A stretch of DNA of 64,000 bases from Nephrocerus scutellatus (taxonomy: Eukaryota > Arthropoda > Insecta > Diptera > Pipunculidae): positions 13,751,462 to 13,815,461 of the forward strand of contig OX352763.1 in assembly GCA_947095585.1 (NCBI GenBank), read 5' to 3'. Under the pieces are notes generated by a model that had not been told where the DNA came from, made no database searches, and saw only the letters and a list, made by a program, of their open reading frames with translations. How positions within the stretch are numbered: the first letter of the stretch is position 1; each line of letters begins with the position of its first letter. Positions 1 through 13,100 of the stretch are shown piece by piece. Position numbers and translations under genes: made by a program.

Positions 1-370
1 GCGTGTGACGCGTATCTTGTTTCGCGTGTGGCGCGTCTCATGGAATGATTTTTTTTGATTTCTTTGAGGTCCTTTTTAACCACCTTTCACACTACCTAGA
101 GAGATGAAATTTTGGGAGTGTCTAAGACCCAAATAGGATTTTTTATACTCCGCTTGTAAATTTTGTCGTGTTTCGCATGTCACACCTTTCGCACGACCTA
201 GAGGGCTGAATTTTTTGAGCAGCTCAATGTCAAGGGCCAATTTTGATATACCATGTGTGACGCGTGTCGCGATTAGCGTGTGGTGCGTGTGATGCGAGAA
301 AAAAAGAATATACTTTGAAATAGGCCCGGTCCGACCTTAAAAATAGATATTTTGGCGATAATTACGAAAT
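1..370 (+). mobile_element. Right-hand part of a dispersed element with GC-rich tandem units (copy A)
   Basis: Two units carry the block CCTAGAGAGMTGAAATTTTG, then TTTTTATA, then the GACGCGTGTCGCG-type box. The last unit has a variant (GAGCAGCTCAATGTCAAGGG, 218-237) and a terminal segment ending TATTTTGGCGAT. The same ending closes the copy at 18945-19735, defining a shared right end. The left end lies outside the window. No coding capacity is seen. Confidence 0.75.
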
Positions 371-3300
371 AATTTCATTGAGTTTTGCATATCAAAACTA
401 TGGGTTTCTTGTCTGTGCCATCCTTTAAGTGAAGGTTTGATGTAGCCACCTGTCGTGTCAAATAAATGCACCATATCCTTTTGACCAGTTTCATCTTGGC
501 TCATAACTATATGTAAACTAAGTTTTATTGACATGATCTTGCGTTAGAGCTCGTATTTAACGTTTTGTAAATTTTACGTTTCCTCTTTGTGGGTTTTCCT
601 TGTTAGAAGAGATTCGTTGGCAAGTGATAAATCGAATGTCCTTTACGTGTGGCTTACTTATCATTTAACTTAAATTTTATCTGCCAGGCAGTTGCCTCTT
701 AAGTCTTTGTCGAACAACGAGTCTCTTGTCGGATGATGTGGCTTCCCATTATCTCATTATGTAGGTATATGTTGGCATTATAGCCTATTCGACAGCTTAA
801 TGTGGATGGTATCTACACATTTATCAATAATATTTATATTTTCCCTGATATAATGGCCATTGCTTCTTATTCCAATATTGTGCCGTATATGTGGGTTATC
901 AAATCGACTGCGTTGCATTTGATGTTACTGTGAATATGCACCTCCATTGTCCTTCTCACGATTCTTTTTTTCAATTGTGCATTCGGAGCGTTGTTGTCAC
1001 TTTGACAGCTTCCCCGTGGGTATGGTTTCAGGTATGGTTTGATCAAATCGAAAGAGACATTGTAAAGGTTAATATGTCTTGTGAACATACAATCTATAGT
1101 GGTATTGCCCAATGTTGCCGGTTCTGTGGGCACGTAATTGAGGTAGAATTTATTCTATCCCTCAGTTCACAGACGTCTTCGCCAGATGTGTGGGTGCTAT
1201 CTTCACTCGATATGTATATTGGTACAAGTTCAACAGTAGTACAGTTGTTCGCTTAGTTAGCGTCGTACACTGAGCTTGCCGGAACAACTTTGCGACGGTC
1301 CCGAAAGAGTTTCCCTCGCTCAACACTAGCCACTGATACCATTGGTACCTTGGTATGCTTGGCTCATAGCCTCCTCTTTCCAATGATAGGTGAGATTTAT
1401 ATTTTCGGTTGTGGTGGGGGCTGACATATTGTACTTTAAAACTTTTTAGGGTTATTTTATATTTTTACATACAAATATTAACAAAAGTACACTTTTTTGC
1501 TTAAATTTATAGATCTAAAAAAACATCTATTCAAAAACACCGCGCTAGCATATTTATGTCGTGAGCTACACTAAATAGAAAGGAGCGACAGCGCCGGTTT
1601 TGTCGAATCTGCGCGTTACCCCTAACCCGACAACCCTATGGTCTTATTAGTGAGCTGACCATATACGTTAAATAACGACACCGCACTTACATCTCTAAAA
1701 CTAATAGTTAGGAAGTTATCAAAGCAAGAAGAGATAACCCATTTCCTTAAGCTTATATTGCTGTTCATTTACCCCCAATTATTGGTTCTATTTGAGGTCA
1801 TACATCTATTATCTATTGAATGCGCTGTACGTTTTCATTTTCGATCTTAATTTATATTCTTTAGTTCGTTTTAAAAACTTGGTATATTAAAAATTTATTT
1901 TTATTCAAAACGCTTTGTTAAATTGACTTTCTTGTAAAATTGGCAGATTTAAAATTGTAAGCCCGTGAGTATACAGTTTCCAAATATAACACCGTACATA
2001 ACTCTCACTTAAAAAACTTGCATGCACACAATAAACGGTCGGTTCTCTGAAATTCCAAGTGTAGGAAAGAATTTCTATTCTTCGTGTCGCTGAACGTATT
2101 TGTATGTAAGTGAGCCGGAGGAATTTCCCATTGAGTTCTTCTGCATAATAGCAGAAAATACAGGTAGGCACCGTGCCTCTCCTATAATAAATTATTTGAA
2201 ATTCCATTAAGGCACAGTGGCTTGCTACTCGTATTTTATTATGTTACTAATTTTAGTGTTTAAGCTGGCGGAATGTTTGTGAGGAATTTCTCGGTGTCGT
2301 GTTTACTTTTACTTAATATTTAAGTAAAATGTAATACAACTACTGTGACATCCTGTCACTACATATAATGTAGAATGCTTTACTAAAAAGATGGATGCCT
2401 AACTTCCCTAGAAACACAAGAATATGTTGCACAAAAAGTCGTTTATTTATTTCTTAGCGAACGGTCAGAAAAACATATCCTAGCAAATATTATTTCCTCG
2501 AGTGAATCCTTTTGTTCGGCCAACATCCAACCAAAAGTTTTAGCCACCAAGCGCATCATACGAGTAAGTGGAGTAAGCAGTGATATACGAAAACATTTGC
2601 CACCATGGCTTGCCCTATGCAAAAAGTTGTGCACCCAATGCATAACAAATATGCACCTAGAATCTAGGTGGATCCCAGAACTGGATCATAAGTTGCTGAG
2701 GAACTTTTCATATAATTAATCCCACAAAACAGAGAATTCAACAGGATGTAGGCTGCTCCATGCCACTTGTGGGATTGTCGGTTGTCCTAGTCGACGCTAC
2801 TTGCAACGGAAGAAGAAACAATCGCATTGTTTCGTTCAGCCTCAGGAAAAGTCAAAAGTCCTCCTCAGAAGTTTCTATTAGACACAATGTTCTGCGGCAG
2901 AAATATGCTTTCATCAAGTCACAAATTGCACAAGTAGACCTGGGTGGAAATTTTCAGAAAATAATACTGAAAAGCTGAAAATACATATGCTGTATGCTTA
3001 AGAGGATTTCGAGAGTTTAAGTGAGCGAAGGCGGGTGCATGATAAGGACTTGTGAAGTTGGTAAGCGAAGTAGGAGGCTTTATGCAATCAGCTTGTTGCT
3101 TACAAAGTTGTATGAGGTTAGGGGACTTTTTGTTTTGCTTACATTTCTTGCCACTTTGGATGTAATTCACTTACCTAAGCTGATAATCCGAATTAGCTGT
3201 TGAATTTACCAATTTTAAATGGTTACAAGATAACAATTTGTTAAATTGTTTTGATTATAATAATTTGTTGTTAGAAATTAAATTAAATAATGAAAATCCA

Positions 3301-5055
3301 GCAATTTTATCTATTATTAATTCGGTGTTAGATCAACCTCTAAAGCATAATTACGAGATCAGTTCATTGATTCTGTACTTTTTATTTAGAACTTTGATAA
3401 ACGGTTTGTACATATAAGGAGTCTAACACCGATTGGCACGTACATTTTTGATTAAATTGACTTGTGGACGCACAAGTTCAAATCCGACTCCGGCCACAGA
3501 ACTCAACCTGGAAAACTCTGATTTTTTTCCGCTTAAAAGCACCTAAACACAATAGGAAATTAAGTCAACAAGGCGTGCCACGCAAATAGTGGGTGAGAGG
3601 GCGACTAGGCCTAAAAATTACAACAAAGGAGGATTTTTCCGAGCGTAAGCCACTCGCCCAAACCGCTGTTTTTGTAAGCCCCGCCGAGGACTTTTAAAAT
3701 TTCTGGTATGAAATTTATTTTATGTATGAAATCGCGACTGTATATATATACAGGGCCCTGATGTTATAGACTAAAATGTTGGGTCAGTGGCGGGTAGGTG
3801 GGTGTGAGGCTTAATGTTGAGTGGTAGTTTCAGTGGGGGAACAGCCATTTTGGTTCGGTGAGTTGAGTGAGTGTAAGTGGCAGCCAGACAAAGCCAGTTA
3901 TTTTAGCTTTTGGTGGGTCTTAACCGTGTCTTGGGGGTGGTGGTTGACGGGTCCCGGGTAACTCCGTGTTTTACAACTAGTGACTAATAAATAAGCAGCT
4001 ACTCTAGTTGGTGCCGTAGCCAAAACTAAGTGCTTTCTTGCGCAAAAGAGACGAATAAGTTTCTCATACAAATTTCTTTTTCTACTACACATCAAAAAAA
4101 TTACATTTTGACTTTCTGGTTTCATCTTCAGTTGTACCAACAAGACATTTGACTGCTTTGATTTGAGAAGAGATCATATGTTTGGCAATTTATTCTCTTC
4201 TTTAAAATTGAATGGACGTAGTCAATATTGGGTAATCCTTTTGTAAAATTGGGTAGAGTAAATCCTAATATCCTTAAAGCAGATTGAATGTTCTTTAAAG
4301 CATACCATTTGCAACTGGTTCAAGGCTCATCCTTTACGTGATGTTTGCGGCATATATCCTCAGTGATGTCTTCCTTGTTTTCATTACAAAGGGTAAGGTA
4401 TGCCAAATGCTGCTTAATTTGGGTACGATTTGGCGTCTTTCAGAGTTTTTCGCCAATTTGAATCATATAAAGATATCATTATTGCTTTGCTGCTTCCTGA
4501 TACTTTCTCCTACTCTAGCTGCTATTGTTCTAACGTCTTCGAGTGATTTAGCTCCCGTCTCATGTTGATGCAACGGTCTTAGATAAAATCTTTTAGAATC
4601 CTTCATACTTACATTATACATCCATCCAAATATTTTATTTCCACAACGCTGTATGTTTCAGAAATTGTTTTTGTCATTCCAAACATAATGAATGGGGATT
4701 TCCCAATATTTTCACTGGTTTTCATCTAGATCATTATGATTGAGTTTGAACCAAGCAGTAAGTTTCGTATCTCTTGAAGTGGCCCGAAGTTTTGGAATTT
4801 TTTAATTCTCCACGTACAGCGTTTTTTATTATTGATTTGAATGAACTTTAATTTCTGCTAAAAACCCAAAAATTTAAGGAATTTTTTTTCGAGGTACCCG
4901 AAATCTCTCGATGATTCATGTAAGTCATATCCAAAATTATTGGTAGTAGTATTAAACTAACCTGGACCGAATATGATACAAGTGGGCTGAAATTTGTCCA
5001 AATTTTTTGAAGTTCAGTTAAAACGTACTTACTTGAGAAGTTTTCAAACCTTTAA
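370..5055. other. Intergenic DNA without a supported gene
   Basis: AT-rich DNA. The longest open frames (891-1256 on + and 867-1133 on -) overlap on opposite strands and resemble no family I recognise. No splice-consistent exon chain was found. A short TA run lies near 3740-3750. Confidence 0.5.
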
Positions 5056-5059
5056 GCGA

Positions 5060-5225
5060 TCTCCCTGTAACCGCGATCTACGTGCGCGGCCACTTTAAAA
5101 CTACAAAGCCAACTTTGGACAAGACTCTTCAAATCCAGAAATTTAACCATTCAGTCCAAGCTCCTGGTAATTAAGACAATGGTCATACCAGCACTTATAT
5201 ATGGATTCGAGACCTCGGTGCTAGA
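5060..5225 (+). mobile_element. Scrap of RTE-like LINE reverse transcriptase
   Basis: The nucleotide sequence parallels 47690-47820: GCGCG-CGG, AAAGCCAACTTT, AAGACTCTTCAAATC, then CATACCAGCAC and ATGGAT-CGAGAC. It corresponds to the thumb region (RLLKANKANF ... LTYGSETW) with frameshifts and a short inserted stretch. It is 5'- and 3'-truncated and noncoding. Confidence 0.6.
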
Positions 5226-7105
5226 TAGAACGATTCTCCATGACCAGACTTTATTTATGCAGCCAATTACGATAATGATGATGTACTATCTTTTAAAAAA
5301 GCAATGGGTAATCAAATTTAAGAAGGACGTTTTTGAAACCTATGGGTAAACCTATTTTGTAAACAATTTGTATGGATCGTTTTGCAATCCTAGTGAAATG
5401 AAAAATGAAGAATCGCAGCTCAATTTTGTATTAAAAATGGAAATCTTTAAGTTGTATATCCAAAAACAAAAGATGTTAGTTAACTTATTTGATATTTTAT
5501 CGATCATCCTCTTGAATACGCAACATATGCAAATATGGTGACAAATTTTCCAAAGATAATAATTTAGGGCTTAAATAGATAAAGATGAACTAACGAATAC
5601 TTCCAAATATCAACATAACAAAAGATCTTCCGGCAAATAGAATCCGTAATTGCCACTCTAAGACGACCGTGTGGAAAATTTGTTGCATTGAACTTTTCGC
5701 ATTACAAACTAATTTCTCAACCTAATTGTCAACATATTTTCAAGAAGAAGCTAAGTTCTGATGTATGCACGAGTAATGTAAGTAACATTCATCTTTTTAT
5801 CTTCCTGGAAGTGCCATCAAAAAACCCAAAATTAAAACCCTCCTTCAATTAATTTCCAACGCCGATCTGCCAACTGGTGTCACTTTGTCACGTCCGACAA
5901 CGAAAAATCGTGTCTAGCATCTTTGTGTTTCTGAGCTGCTTTAGCCACCTCATCATCATTGCCCGCACCCAACAAATTCCATCCTTGTTGCTACTCTCAT
6001 GGAAAAGCAAATTAGAATGTTTTAATGAAAATTGTTTGTTCGCTGTCGGTGTCGACGCACGTCGCCGACGGTTGACTGTCAACATTGACTTGTTGCTTAG
6101 CAGGATAATCACGCGCAGGAGAGGAATTAAATTTACCCGAGCGTTGTAATGTTCTTTCGGTAACAATTGCCGTTATCCTTTTCCAATAGAAGGAAGAGTT
6201 TGGTCGCACCACTACACCCACAAAACAATTATAGTGTCATAATGGGTTGTAATTATGTGACAACTTTTGACGCGCTCTACACCGAAGTCAAGCCATAAAA
6301 GGTTTTGCCACAAAGTGGCAGCGAAGCAATGAATATTGTGGGTATTTTTTTGTTCTCCAGCAATCCACATTGCTTTGCTTTCATCACAAGGATTCGTTTT
6401 CCGTGTGAATCAAATTATGTAGTCCTTAAAATTTTACTTTACAGAATGAAGGAGGTAGAAGAATCCACTGCGGCGATCCTGAATGTGGAACGGTTGATTT
6501 TGTTTCGAAACTGTTTTAATTGTTATTGTTACACTTTAGGTTTTGCAACGGTTGGGGATGGTAATGTTTTCGTAAACAATTCTAAACTCAAATTAAAGTT
6601 GAACCAAGCTAGCGGGTTTGATAGGCCTCTTAGCATAATGGAAAATCAGAAATTATTTGCGCAGTATTCCTTTCATTGGAGCGGTAGTTTTGTTTTTCTT
6701 CAACTTCGAATTCGGTTAGCTGCGGAGCTCTTTAGAATTTTCATTCCGGTTTCATGGTTTGGACAGAATTTTAATTATCATTAGTTTGTTAATAATAATG
6801 TTTTGTTAGGCCGACTTTGTCAGCGAAGACCAAGTTTCCATTAATGTTTATAAGCAATTTCTTGCAATTATTTACGGGTTTTTGATGGGCGTGCCACTTA
6901 AAGATTGTTTTGGAAGTTTGAATTTTTGTGTTCAGCCTTAGAATTTTCTCGTTTTATTCGTAAATTTTCAACAAAATATAAACTCATTTTGTTGTTTTTG
7001 CTTTTTTTGTTTCTGGGTTTACTTTAAAAGTTTTAATTTTTGGAATGATATTCTTCTTGCGCGTTTAGTGGAGGTGAGAGCGTTACGAAAGTGCAAGGGC
7101 TACGA
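5226..7105. other. Intergenic DNA without a supported gene
   Basis: The longest frame is 6305-6784 (+, 159 residues). It begins with a plausible ATG but shows no family motif, no signal peptide and Phe/Ile-rich composition typical of AT-rich noncoding DNA. Opposing frames overlap at 5877-6221. I do not call a gene. Confidence 0.45.
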
Positions 7106-7109
7106 AAGT

Positions 7110-7785
7110 GAATTTTAATGAAAATGGAAAAAAGTGAATTTCGTGTGTGACCACTTCAAATGAGTGTTGGGCGATGTTAGGCCGCAATCTTAACGATTTT
7201 TTCGAAGCCGTGGACGAAACATGTATCCATCAAAACACACCAGAGACCAAGGAACAATCAAGAAAGTGGGTTTCTCCGGGTCAACCTGCGTGAAAGAAGG
7301 CCAAGGTGGGTCTGTCAGTCAACAAAGTCATGGCCACAGCCTTTTTTAGACGGACGGGGTGTCATTCACATCGATTGACTTGAAACGGCACATTTGGCGA
7401 AAAGTTATGTTCCATTAAAACAATGCAAGAGTGCGCACGTGTGTGTAACCATGGCAAAAATTCTTAAATTGAGCTACGCATTGCTCCCTCATCCGCTCTA
7501 TTCTCCGGATTTAGCCAAGAAAGACTATTTCTTGTTTCCAAACCTGAAGAAATGGCTTGGCGGGCAGAGATTTGACTCCAACGATGAAATCATCTCACAA
7601 GCAAATACCTACTTTGATGTCCTCGGCAAACCTTATTTTTTGGAAGGGATTAAAAAAATTGGAGAAACGTTGGACAAAGTGTATAGAGCTCAAAGGAGAC
7701 TATGTTGAAAAATAAAAGGTTTTTTTTTTATCCAAAAACCTGTGTTTCATTTAAAAAGTCACGGACTGATTGACCCGCAATCGTA
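7110..7785 (+). mobile_element. Degenerate mariner (DD34D) transposon
   Basis: Fragments in several frames match a mariner transposase. An N-terminal MEKSEFRV is at about 7124. An internal deletion is followed by AVDETCIHQNTPETKEQSRK (from about 7207), KAKVGLSVNKVMAT, HVCVTMAKI, then LPHPLYSPDLAKKDYFLFPN and LKKWLGGQRFDSNDEI. The last part is the intact frame 7394-7708. The catalytic aspartate of HQDNA is lost (asparagine context), APCDYF reads AKKDYF, and there are frameshifts and a stop. A right terminal repeat-like sequence (GTCACGGACTGATTGACCC) ends at a TA near 7784. The left end was not found. It cannot make active transposase. Confidence 0.85.
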
Positions 7786-7794
7786 CTTCGGTAT

Positions 7795-8205
7795 CTTTGA
7801 TGGTCTTTTGGTGGTCTTTCAGTGGTCTTTTGGAGTTTTTTTTCGGGTGAGGGTCTTTTGGTGGTCTGATTCGGGTGATCTTCTGAGGTTATTTTGGTGG
7901 TATATATTTGGTGGAGTCTGTAGAGGATCTTTTGGAGGTCCTTCGGGGGTCTTTTGAGAGTCTTTTGGGGGTCTTTTGGGGGTCTTTTTAAAAAGATTTT
8001 GGAGGTGGTCTTTTAGGGTCTTTCGGTGGGTCTTTTGGGATGTATTTTGGCAGTGTTTTGGGGGTCTTTTAGTGGTATTTGGTGGGTCTTTTACGAGCAT
8101 TTTTGAAGTCTTTTGGGAGTCTTTTAAGGGTCTTTTGCGAGTGTTTTTGGAATATTTTGGGGAGTCTTTAGAGAATGTTGCTTGTTTTAGGAGGTATTTT
8201 TGAGT
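7795..8205 (+). repeat. Degenerate 11-bp tandem repeat, GGTCTTTTGGG type
   Basis: GGTCTTT recurs about every 11 bases (for example from 7803, and 7925-7990) with drift to TGTATTTTGG and indels. The G/T strand bias is strong. Open frames here (7742-7957, 7976-8203, 7819-8100 on -) are products of the repeat: F/G/V- or P/K/T-rich and not conserved proteins. A related field in the opposite orientation is at 58730-59325. Confidence 0.85.
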
Positions 8206-10028
8206 GTATTTTTTGCATATACAATAACTGAAGGGGTATGTATTGGTAAAGGTGAGGATAGGCTACCGATGATATAAAGTGTAGACTTTAATGTCAATTT
8301 CGAATCACTAAATTCTGGTCCACTTTTCAACTTTTTACTTGAATATTTAAAACTATCCATAAATATTTTATTGTCTTTTCTACTTACGTAAACTATTGGC
8401 ACTCTGTATATTTTTTTTCAGGTTTTGGTACGCGAAAGAATTATCACCTAATTTTGTTTATTTGTCTGGGATGAAACCGCGTTTGTATGGATCCATATTG
8501 ACTTTCCAGTTCAACAGATTCAAAGAATTATTCTTTTTTATTATCTCGGTCATGAGACTTAGGAATATGTTCTTAAATTTGTCCCCAATATGAAATATGC
8601 AATCCGTTTATTTATTGTTTTAAAGCCGAGTACGGTGGGTTAGCATATAAATAATATTCTTTTAAAATTAACGGACTTTGTCGTATTTAGCTCTTGCTGG
8701 CGTATTATATATATTATTTCCGTACGGTCGTATTTTAGCAAAACTCAAATTTGCTTATATCAACTGGCTAAACTAAATTAAACCAAAATAAAAGCATTTT
8801 CTTTCTTTAGTTAATTAATTCTTATATGAACTTTTAAAATAAATAATTGAAATTCATTAAAAACACATTTCCTTCCCAACGAGATCGAAGGGTTAACTGT
8901 TTACGTTTGCAATTATAAATGCATTCCACCACCCGACGAATCAGCCCTAAAGCATCAACGAGCACGTGTTCATTACGAATCGCAATTCGTTGTCAAGAAT
9001 TTCGGAATTGTCCTGCGCAATGCCCTCTTCAGTTGTTTGTCTATCCAGAATGAAGTCCTCTCACCAACAATTACTGGGAATTTTTTCCCCAACTTTCTTT
9101 GGTTGGTAGACTTTTACCAGTCGAGCACCAGTCGACGTTCCTTTACGAACCCAAATATTTCATTCAAGAAATCATTTTGAGTATCGACAAGCTATTACGA
9201 ACTCCGAATAATATTCAGACTCAGAGTCGACAGTACGACGAGTTTTATCATCATCGTTATTCAATATCCTTTTATTCAGTTTCGGGTCACAATTCAGTCA
9301 AACTTTGGATTTACACGCAAAAGGACGCGCTATCAACGAAGTCGGTTTAAATTGTTGGATAACATTTCTTTGCCTTGATATAAATTTGTGAATAAAGTTA
9401 AAATTATTATAAAAGTGTGAAGTTTTGAGCAAAAGAGGAAAAATTCGTTATTTATTCGTTTTCGATAAAAAAAACTCACCGTATTTAGTTGATACAAAGC
9501 ACAATTCGCCCATCTGAAGCCGGCCTCTCTCGCATGCGACCAAATATCCGGTGCAGACCGGTTATATGATTTCCGTTTCACTTCCGTTTACGTCGACGGT
9601 TGGAAATTTAAATTTTCGAATTCGCCTCGTCCCAGAAGCATCATCGTCGCTCCTTTCCTGATTGTCGATCGTCGGAATTCATCTGTTTGGTTTTGATTCT
9701 TTCTTTTTATTGTTGTTGTTGTTGTTGTTGGCAGTATCCACTTATTGTCGAATGTGTCCACAGCGGGAATTGTGTGAAAATCATATGCACAAATAGTGAA
9801 TGGTGAAAGTGAAGGGAAATGAAGCAACACAAGTGAGTGCGTTTTGTGAGGATTAATTGTAAATGAAGAAGAGGAAATAAATGAAAGGAAATTAAAATTC
9901 GATCTTTATTGAATATGCATTAAGGAAAGTGGGTATATATCCTCCAAATTGGAGGAAAAACATCACGGAAATTCATCTTTTCTGCAAGGAATTTGGTGTT
10001 TGAATTGTTGTCTGTTACCTCCGGGCAA
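8206..10028. other. Upstream intergenic region of the CARP gene
   Basis: No supported coding exon. A TTG microsatellite is at about 9710-9730. A palindrome with 7-base arms (CCTCCAA / TTGGAGG) is at 9941-9955, just after TATATAT at 9934-9940. The minus-strand frames at 9333-9830 and 9963-10151 have no recognisable similarity; the latter covers the antisense of exon 1. Confidence 0.5.
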
Positions 10029-10138
10029 TATATAAGCCTGTGAAACGGTCAGTTTCGAATGCATAAGCCGCCCTCGCACAAGACGAAACACAAGTGGAAA
10101 ACTGGATAACAAGGTCGACCAGCACAATTTACACAACA
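10029..10138 (+). promoter_or_regulatory. Candidate core promoter and 5' UTR of the CARP gene
   Basis: TATATAAG lies at 10029-10036 and an Inr-like TCAGTTT at 10049-10055 (A at 10051). An AGACG resembling a DPE sits at about +31. The TATA-to-Inr spacing is about 22 bp, shorter than the usual 30. The 5' UTR would be about 88 nt. A further TATATAT is at 9934-9940. An upstream noncoding exon is possible, so this is tentative. Confidence 0.25.
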
Positions 10139-10196
10139 ATGCACCGGACATCAGGATTTATCGCATATTCGGCTATTGTTCTGCTCTGTAGTTCTG
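10139..10196 (+). CDS. CARPB: CARP exon 1: start codon and signal peptide
   Basis: ATG at 10139 opens 19 codons plus one base. The peptide MHRTSGFIAYSAIVLLCSS is a short polar N-terminus followed by a hydrophobic core, as in a cleaved signal peptide. The donor is G|GTGAGT (GT at 10197). The exon leaves in phase 1, matching the phase required by exon 2. This ATG is chosen because it is the in-frame start directly before a hydrophobic leader and a perfect donor. Signal sequences are poorly conserved, so this exon is less certain than exons 2-8. The intron after it is 17,934 bp. Confidence 0.78.
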
Positions 10197-13100
10197 GTGA
10201 GTGTTTTAAAATTAATGCTTTACAGGCTTAAAAAGAAAATATAAAAGGAATTCTTGTTTCGATGACTGAGGTAAAACATGATAATATCGGTTCTAAATCG
10301 GGACCGGTGGAAAGATTTTTAGCGGGAGGCCAGTACCGTACACCGGATTAGGAGCCATAAATGTAATGATGATGATTTTGTATTGAAGGAAGTCGTGTGT
10401 TTTTTACATTTTTCAAATAGTTTATCCGGAATTATAAAATACTTATTAGAAATAATAAAGTCTTAAGGTAGGTCTCTGCGCAAATTAGAAAATAGTCAAA
10501 TGTGTGGAAGCTTTTGAAACTCGGGACTAGTTTAAAGTTTCTTTTAATTCAGCTCAAATAAACCGAATTACTAAATTAACTCAGATAATAAATTGAAGGT
10601 ATCAAAAAATATATTTTCCTGACGTTTTTAATAATTTGAAGCCTGAAAATCCATCGAGATGGATGTGGGATGTCTCAGCATAACACAGCGGAGCGGAAAG
10701 TCCGATTTCAAAAATTCTTTCCCTGAAATAACTTTCAGGACACGACGAAGAAATTTTTAGATTTATGTGTCAACAGATTGGTGTACCTGCCATATTAACT
10801 CAAACCAAAATTAACCTGTTTTCCTATAACTTCTCACAGGAATGACTGTTGTAAACAATTTGACACTTTTTTTTATATCTATACGTTAAGGCTGTCTGGT
10901 ACCTCCCGTACAAAAAATAGTTTAAAACTTTTCTATTTTCCTTGTTCTATTGAACCAAAGTTTTGGAATTTTTCAAGTTTCAGCACATCATTTTTTTGTT
11001 TTAAATTACAAAAATGTACTTTTGAACTAATTAAGAAAAGAATACAGCCATCAAGAAAGAATGATTCAAATTGGTTGTTAATAAAGCTCACTCAGCTCAC
11101 AGTTTATTGCGTGTAGGGTAGTTCACTTGCAGTTATGAGTTTCTGTGATGTTGAATTTTTAATATCTAAACTCAAACGACGCACATGTCAGTTGACCATG
11201 ACCAATATATTACAAGTAAAGATATCCAGATTATGACCAAGTTTTTTCTACATCTATAACGGACGCCGAAAACTCATCATCATCATATTTGGCTCTACAA
11301 CCGGGGTCCGGTCCTGGCCTCCCGCAAAAAGTCTCCCATTCGGTTCCGATTTCGAGCCGATGTCATCCAGTTTGGCATCCCTAAACTCTGGGCGTCCTGG
11401 TCTACGCCATCCTTTCAGCGTAGGCTTGGCCGGCCTCGCTGTCGTGATCCATAAATCCTACCGCAAAGGTAGGTCCCATAGGATCCTCTTCGCTCATGCG
11501 AGCTAGGTGTCCTGCCCACCGGAGCCTACCGATTTTAATTCTCTTCATCGCAGTAACGCTTGTAGATCTCATCATTATTGCAACTCCGGAATCGTCCTTC
11601 CTCACATAAGGGGCCAACGATTCTCCGTAAAACTTTTCTCTCGAACGCGGTTAAGAGGTCAGAATGCTTTTTACTAAGCAATTTTAGATCCATATGTAAG
11701 TACTGGTATGACCATTGTCTTATATACCAGCAGCTTGGATGTTATGGTTAAGTTCCTGGATATTTGAAGAGTCTTGACAGACTATAGTAAGCTTTGTTGG
11801 ATTTCAGCAACCGTGCGCGTATTTATGGTTCCATGCTGTTATCGGCTGCTACAGTTGACCCGAGATAGTTAAAGGATTGCATTACTTCAAATTAAATTCG
11901 CGCTCCACTATAATAATTGCGGGTCCAATGCTGGATCTTCTAGTCGCAGACGTGGCCACCTTGTACTTTGTTTTGCTCTCATTTATGTGCAGCCCCAGAT
12001 TTAGTGCCACCTGCCCGATCTGGATGAAAGCTTCCTGTACAGCTCTACGATGTCAATATCGTCTGCGTAAGCCAGTATCTGAATGGATTTATAGAGAATT
12101 GTTCCTCTCGCCGTTACGTCAGAGTCTCGGACCACTTGCTGCAACGCCAGGTTGAAGAGGACGCAGGTCAGTCCATCCCCTTGTCGGAGCCCGTTATAGA
12201 TGTTGAATGGGTTTGATTTTTTTTATTATTTTTTTTTACTCAGCTTATTTTTATCAGTTATAACGGACAATCTCATAACTGACAGACAGGATTCACTTTC
12301 TTATACTTCCTAGATCTATTAATATAATCATAAAGTGTGTCATATGTGCAAATCAGTAAATAATAGATGCACATGTAGTTTAATACTGCAGCGTATTGTT
12401 AAAAAAAGATGCGCGTTAATTTTGATGAAATTAGAAGTGTAACTCACCTTTCTTGAGTTGTTGATCCCGAAGCTCATCTTGAAACATCCTGTTATGTTCA
12501 GATATTCCTAGTTCATAGTATATTCCTAGTATAATATGAATGTTGAATGCTTTGCCATACTCAGTGTTTTCCCAATCTCAGTTACCTCAAGATACATGCT
12601 CATGAAATTCATCGCAGTTTTTCTTAATAATTTAATACCCACAAATATCCAGCAAATCCAGGTAATTCCATGCCAATTTCACTTAGAACCTTTATGCAAC
12701 AGGATGAAACCTAGGTCGTTTTTATAATGACCTACGCGTAGTCTCTCTGTATCTTTTAAACAAAACAATTCCTTCACTGACGATAGTACTCTTAGCTTCT
12801 CTTATATGTCAGAGTACGAAAATTATATAAAAAGTAGCAGATATTTGGGGTGCTATGAGAGTTGTCCACGGATAAACAAGCCACAAACAAAAACCGTAAT
12901 TAAAAATTATGTCTTTAAAGAAAATTTGATAAAAATTAATTTAATAATAAGTAAGCTTTTAAATGTAGGAGGATAAAAAACAAAACATTAAATTGTTGAC
13001 CGTCACATTTTGGAAAAATATTTTCAAGCTGTTCATCTTTGAGCTTCAAGTTCTAAATCAAATATGCGAAGTGTTAAAAAGTTAAAAAAAAATACCAATG

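Noticed and set aside
891..1256. 121-codon frame overlapping an 88-codon frame on the other strand
   Set aside because: Neither resembles a known family; most likely chance frames or an unrecognisable transposon remnant.
6305..6784. 159-codon frame, the longest outside recognised transposons on this side
   Set aside because: No domain, no splice context, composition like translated AT-rich DNA. A protein or RNA-seq search could reverse this.
7742..8203. Overlapping open frames on both strands in the GGTCTTTTGGG field
   Set aside because: Open because an 11-bp repeat lacks stops in several frames; no conserved protein pattern.
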